Shown in pieces: positions 5,772-8,386 of a stretch of 8,386 bases of DNA (position 1 is the stretch's first letter; every line of letters begins with the position of its first letter). The DNA comes from JBCDIQ01 sp039024295. Its GTDB lineage: Bacteria > Bacteroidota > Bacteroidia > J057. The position numbers were made by a program, and so were the translations under genes. The stretch covers positions 1 to 8,386 of the forward strand of contig JBCDIQ010000270.1 of NCBI GenBank assembly GCA_039024295.1, in the 5' to 3' direction. Under the pieces are notes generated by a model. That model ran no database searches and had not been told where the DNA came from. It saw only the letters and a list, made by a program, of their open reading frames with translations.

Positions 5772-8386
5772 CTAAATCATCTCCACAATCTTGCTAATTG
5801 CAGAGGGCAGCCCAGTAGCATCTTTCCCACCTGCAGTCGCATAAAATGGCTGTCCACCTCCCCCACCTTTTATCTCACGTGCAAGCTCTCGGACCATATT
5901 CCCTGCATGAAACCGGTTGGATGAAGCAAGGTCATCCGTCATGATAAGACTCAGTTGGGGTTTGCCCTTGATCTCGGCACCAAGTAAAATCAGGGTGTTT
6001 TCCTCACTTCGTTTTAATTCGAACGATAATTGCTTCAGGTCATCCGAGGAGGAAAGCCTAACCACTTCCCGTATCAGCCGAATATCGTTAACCTCTTCGG
6101 CCTTTTGCCTTAAAGCACCGGAAAGTTGACTTACCTTTTCAGCATTGAGTGCTTGTAATTCTTTTTCCAGCTGACGGTTTCGCTCGATTAAGTCTTCAAT
6201 CGCTTTAACCGTATTTTTGGGCTGGCGCAAGAGTTCATGAATGGCTCCCATTTGAGACTGCTGCTCATTCAGGTAAGCCAAGGCATGTGTACCGGTCAGG
6301 GCTTCTACCCGACGGATACCTGCTGCACTAGAGCTTTCTGAAATGAATTTAAACAGCTGAATCTCCTGGGTGTTCTGAACGTGTGTGCCGCCACACAATT
6401 CGACACTGTAATCCGGGTCGAAAACAATTAACCGAACGTTATCCCCATACTTTTCTCCGAATAAGGCCATTGCTCCCATTGCCTTGGCTTCCCCGATGGG
6501 CATGTCTCGATATTCCTCTAGCCTGATGCCTTGAGCAATACGGGCATTCACTTGCTGCTCAATTTCTTGCAGCTCTTCTAGCTTGACCCGCTCAAAATGA
6601 GAGAAGTCAAATCTCAGGAGTTTATCTGACACCAAAGAGCCTCGCTGTTCCACATGGGTGCCCAAGGTTTCTCTGAGTGCAGCATGCATCAGGTGGGTTG
6701 CCGTGTGGTTGAGGGTTACCTGCTTGCGAAAATTGGGGCTCACGCTAGCGCGCCAGGTTCCATCAGCATCTTGAGGAAGCTTATCAACTAAATGTACAAT
6801 GAGTTCATTTTCTTTCTTGGTATCCAATACCCGGATTTTTTGATCCCCTTGGATGATCATGCCCCTGTCACCAATTTGCCCCCCACTTTCTGCATAAAAC
6901 GGGGTCTCTTCCAACACCAACTGGAAGGCCTTTTTCTTGCCTTGCTGTACTTCCCGGTAGCTCAGGATGCGGGTATCCAGCTCAAGCGCATCATATCCCA
7001 AAAAGCGAGGAAGGTCAGAGGAGGGATTGACTTCTACCCAATCTCCGGTTTTGAGTTCTGTAGCTGCACGGCTTCGACTTTTTTGCGCCTCAAGCTGTGC
7101 CTGAAAGCCTTCCATGTCTACCATTCTGCCCTTTTCACGGGCCATAAGCTGGGTAAGGTCTATGGGAAACCCAAAGGTATCGTAAAGCCGGAAAGCGAAA
7201 ACGCCATCAATCGTGTCCTCGTCCCGGTGATCACGCAGATATTCCTCGAACATGCGCGAACCCCTTTCCAGTTTGCTGAGGAAGCTTTTTTCTTCCTCCA
7301 GCACAATTCGTTTGATGAACTCCTTTTGCTGGGTTAATTCCTCAAAGACTACATTGTACAGCTCTTCCAGCAGGTCTATCATTTCGTACATGAAAGGCTG
7401 ACCGAGGTTGAGGTAGGTAAATCCATACCGAGAGGCTCGACGTAAAATTCTGCGGATTACATACCCAGCACCTGTATTTGAAGGGATTTGACCATCGGCA
7501 ATGGTGAAAGCAATGGCACGGATATGGTCCATGATCACCCGCATGGCGATTTGCTGGGGTTCTGTAGCTTCCTCATAGGTTATCCCTGTCTTTTTTGCCA
7601 AGAACTCACGTGCCGGATCAAAGAGGTCTGTATCGTAGGTCGATTTTTTGTTTTGTAGCACCATTAACAGGCGCTCAAACCCCATCCCTGTATCCACGTG
7701 GGTTTGAGGCAAACTTTCCAGGCTGCCATCTGCTTTTCGGTTGTACTGGATAAATACGAGGTTCCAGATTTCCACTACCTGGGGATGGTCAGCATTTACC
7801 AGGGTTGCCCCATCTATTTTTGATCGCTCTTCCTCAGATCTTAAGTCAATATGAATCTCGGAACAGGGACCGGAAGGACCCACCTCACCCATTTCCCAGA
7901 AGTTGTCTTTCTTGCCAAATTTTAGAATCCGATCCTCTTGGACATATTTACGCCATTCCATATGTGCAGCTTCATCCGGCGAAACCCCCTCTGGCTCACT
8001 GCCTTCAAATATGGTTACGTACATTCTATCCGGATCGAGTCCAAGCACCTCTGTCAACAATTCCCACGCCCAGGAAATGGCCTCTTTTTTATAATAATCG
8101 CCAAAAGACCAGTTTCCTAACATCTCAAACATGGTGTGATGGTAGGTGTCATGCCCTACCTCCTCTAGGTCATTGTGCTTTCCTGAAACGCGAAGGCACT
8201 TTTGTGTATCGGCTACTCTGGTACTACTCGGGTCCTTAATTCCTAGAAATATGTCCTTAAACTGGTTCATGCCAGCATTTGTGAACATCAGAGTAGGATC
8301 ATCCTTCACTACTATAGGAGCAGACTTTACAATTTCATGGGCCTTTTGTTGGAAGAAATTCAAAAATTCCTGGCGAATCTTCCGAG
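5772..8386 (-). CDS. alaS: Alanyl-tRNA synthetase, lacking only its first few codons at the window edge
   Basis: Class II aminoacyl-tRNA synthetase that charges tRNA(Ala) with alanine in the cytoplasm and hydrolyses mischarged Ser- and Gly-tRNA(Ala). About 870 codons are visible. The frame stays open to the right edge, where RKIRQEFLNFFQQKAHEIV matches the normal N-terminal helix, so the real start lies just outside; the TTG at 8363 is an internal leucine codon, not the start. Counting from that codon, the catalytic core has TNAGMNQFKD (28-37), KCLRVSGKHNDLEEVGHDTYHH (motif 2 region, 55-76) and GAGYVIRRILRRASRYG (motif 3, 298-314). The editing domain has the zinc ligands HTATH (553-557) and CGGTH (657-661). 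A coiled-coil-like stretch (about 720-760) leads to the C-Ala domain with GGGGGQPFYATAGGK (833-847). All key motifs are intact. The gene ends with TAG, converges with the secreted protein gene, and is probably terminated by the hairpin at 5714-5741. Confidence 0.98.
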   Translation of the reverse strand, partial: RKIRQEFLNFFQQKAHEIVKSAPIVVKDDPTLMFTNAGMNQFKDIFLGIKDPSSTRVADTQKCLRVSGKHNDLEEVGHDTYHHTMFEMLGNWSFGDYYKKEAISWAWELLTEVLGLDPDRMYVTIFEGSEPEGVSPDEAAHMEWRKYVQEDRILKFGKKDNFWEMGEVGPSGPCSEIHIDLRSEEERSKIDGATLVNADHPQVVEIWNLVFIQYNRKADGSLESLPQTHVDTGMGFERLLMVLQNKKSTYDTDLFDPAREFLAKKTGITYEEATEPQQIAMRVIMDHIRAIAFTIADGQIPSNTGAGYVIRRILRRASRYGFTYLNLGQPFMYEMIDLLEELYNVVFEELTQQKEFIKRIVLEEEKSFLSKLERGSRMFEEYLRDHRDEDTIDGVFAFRLYDTFGFPIDLTQLMAREKGRMVDMEGFQAQLEAQKSRSRAATELKTGDWVEVNPSSDLPRFLGYDALELDTRILSYREVQQGKKKAFQLVLEETPFYAESGGQIGDRGMIIQGDQKIRVLDTKKENELIVHLVDKLPQDADGTWRASVSPNFRKQVTLNHTATHLMHAALRETLGTHVEQRGSLVSDKLLRFDFSHFERVKLEELQEIEQQVNARIAQGIRLEEYRDMPIGEAKAMGAMALFGEKYGDNVRLIVFDPDYSVELCGGTHVQNTQEIQLFKFISESSSAAGIRRVEALTGTHALAYLNEQQSQMGAIHELLRQPKNTVKAIEDLIERNRQLEKELQALNAEKVSQLSGALRQKAEEVNDIRLIREVVRLSSSDDLKQLSFELKRSEENTLILLGAEIKGKPQLSLIMTDDLASSNRFHAGNMVRELAREIKGGGGGQPFYATAGGKDATGLPSAISKIVEMI

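Noticed and set aside
6792..7337. A 181-codon plus-strand open frame inside alaS
   Set aside because: It lies entirely antisense to the intact alaS coding region, has no recognisable domain, and has the irregular composition of a shadow frame.
8361..8363. TTG as the alaS start codon
   Set aside because: The frame continues upstream to the window edge with RKIRQEF, which matches the conserved N-terminal helix of AlaS. The TTG is an internal leucine codon.
1..8386. Mobile element, defence system, CRISPR array or RNA gene
   Set aside because: No transposase, integrase, terminal repeats, regularly spaced repeats or tRNA/rRNA-like segments are visible. Every long stretch is explained by a conserved or clearly protein-coding gene.

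Overview
The window looks like an ordinary, densely coded chromosomal segment of a Bacteroidota bacterium. I infer the phylum from two genes. The PurM-type protein has the long, divergent form typical of that phylum, and the small exported protein ends in a type IX secretion (T9SS) type A sorting domain, a system largely confined to Bacteroidota. I cannot go below phylum level from the sequence.

Layout: positions 1-4943 hold three genes on the minus strand, packed as one apparent operon. In transcription order they are purM (AIR synthase family, 3780-4943), a 774-residue multi-pass membrane protein resembling GT-C glycosyltransferases (1442-3766), and aceK (isocitrate dehydrogenase kinase/phosphatase, from 1445 and running off the left edge). 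The purM-membrane gene gap is 13 bases, and the membrane gene overlaps aceK by an ATGA, so the three are probably co-transcribed and the last two translationally coupled. A 118-base divergent spacer (4944-5061) separates this operon from a plus-strand gene for a 211-residue secreted protein (5062-5697). That gene converges on alaS (alanyl-tRNA synthetase, minus strand, 5772 to the right edge), and the 74-base gap between them contains a hairpin that can serve as a bidirectional terminator. alaS lacks only its first few codons because of the window edge.

Functionally the genes are mixed: purine biosynthesis, translation, a probable envelope glycan or lipid-linked sugar function, control of carbon flux at the TCA/glyoxylate branch point, and one exported surface protein. 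The point that most merits a second look is aceK. It is a near-intact, motif-complete copy of a regulator best known from the proteobacterial aceBAK operon, and here it sits without aceA or aceB and is coupled to an uncharacterised membrane protein. There is no RNA gene, mobile element, CRISPR array or long non-coding stretch. I do not see a novel defence or mobile system here.
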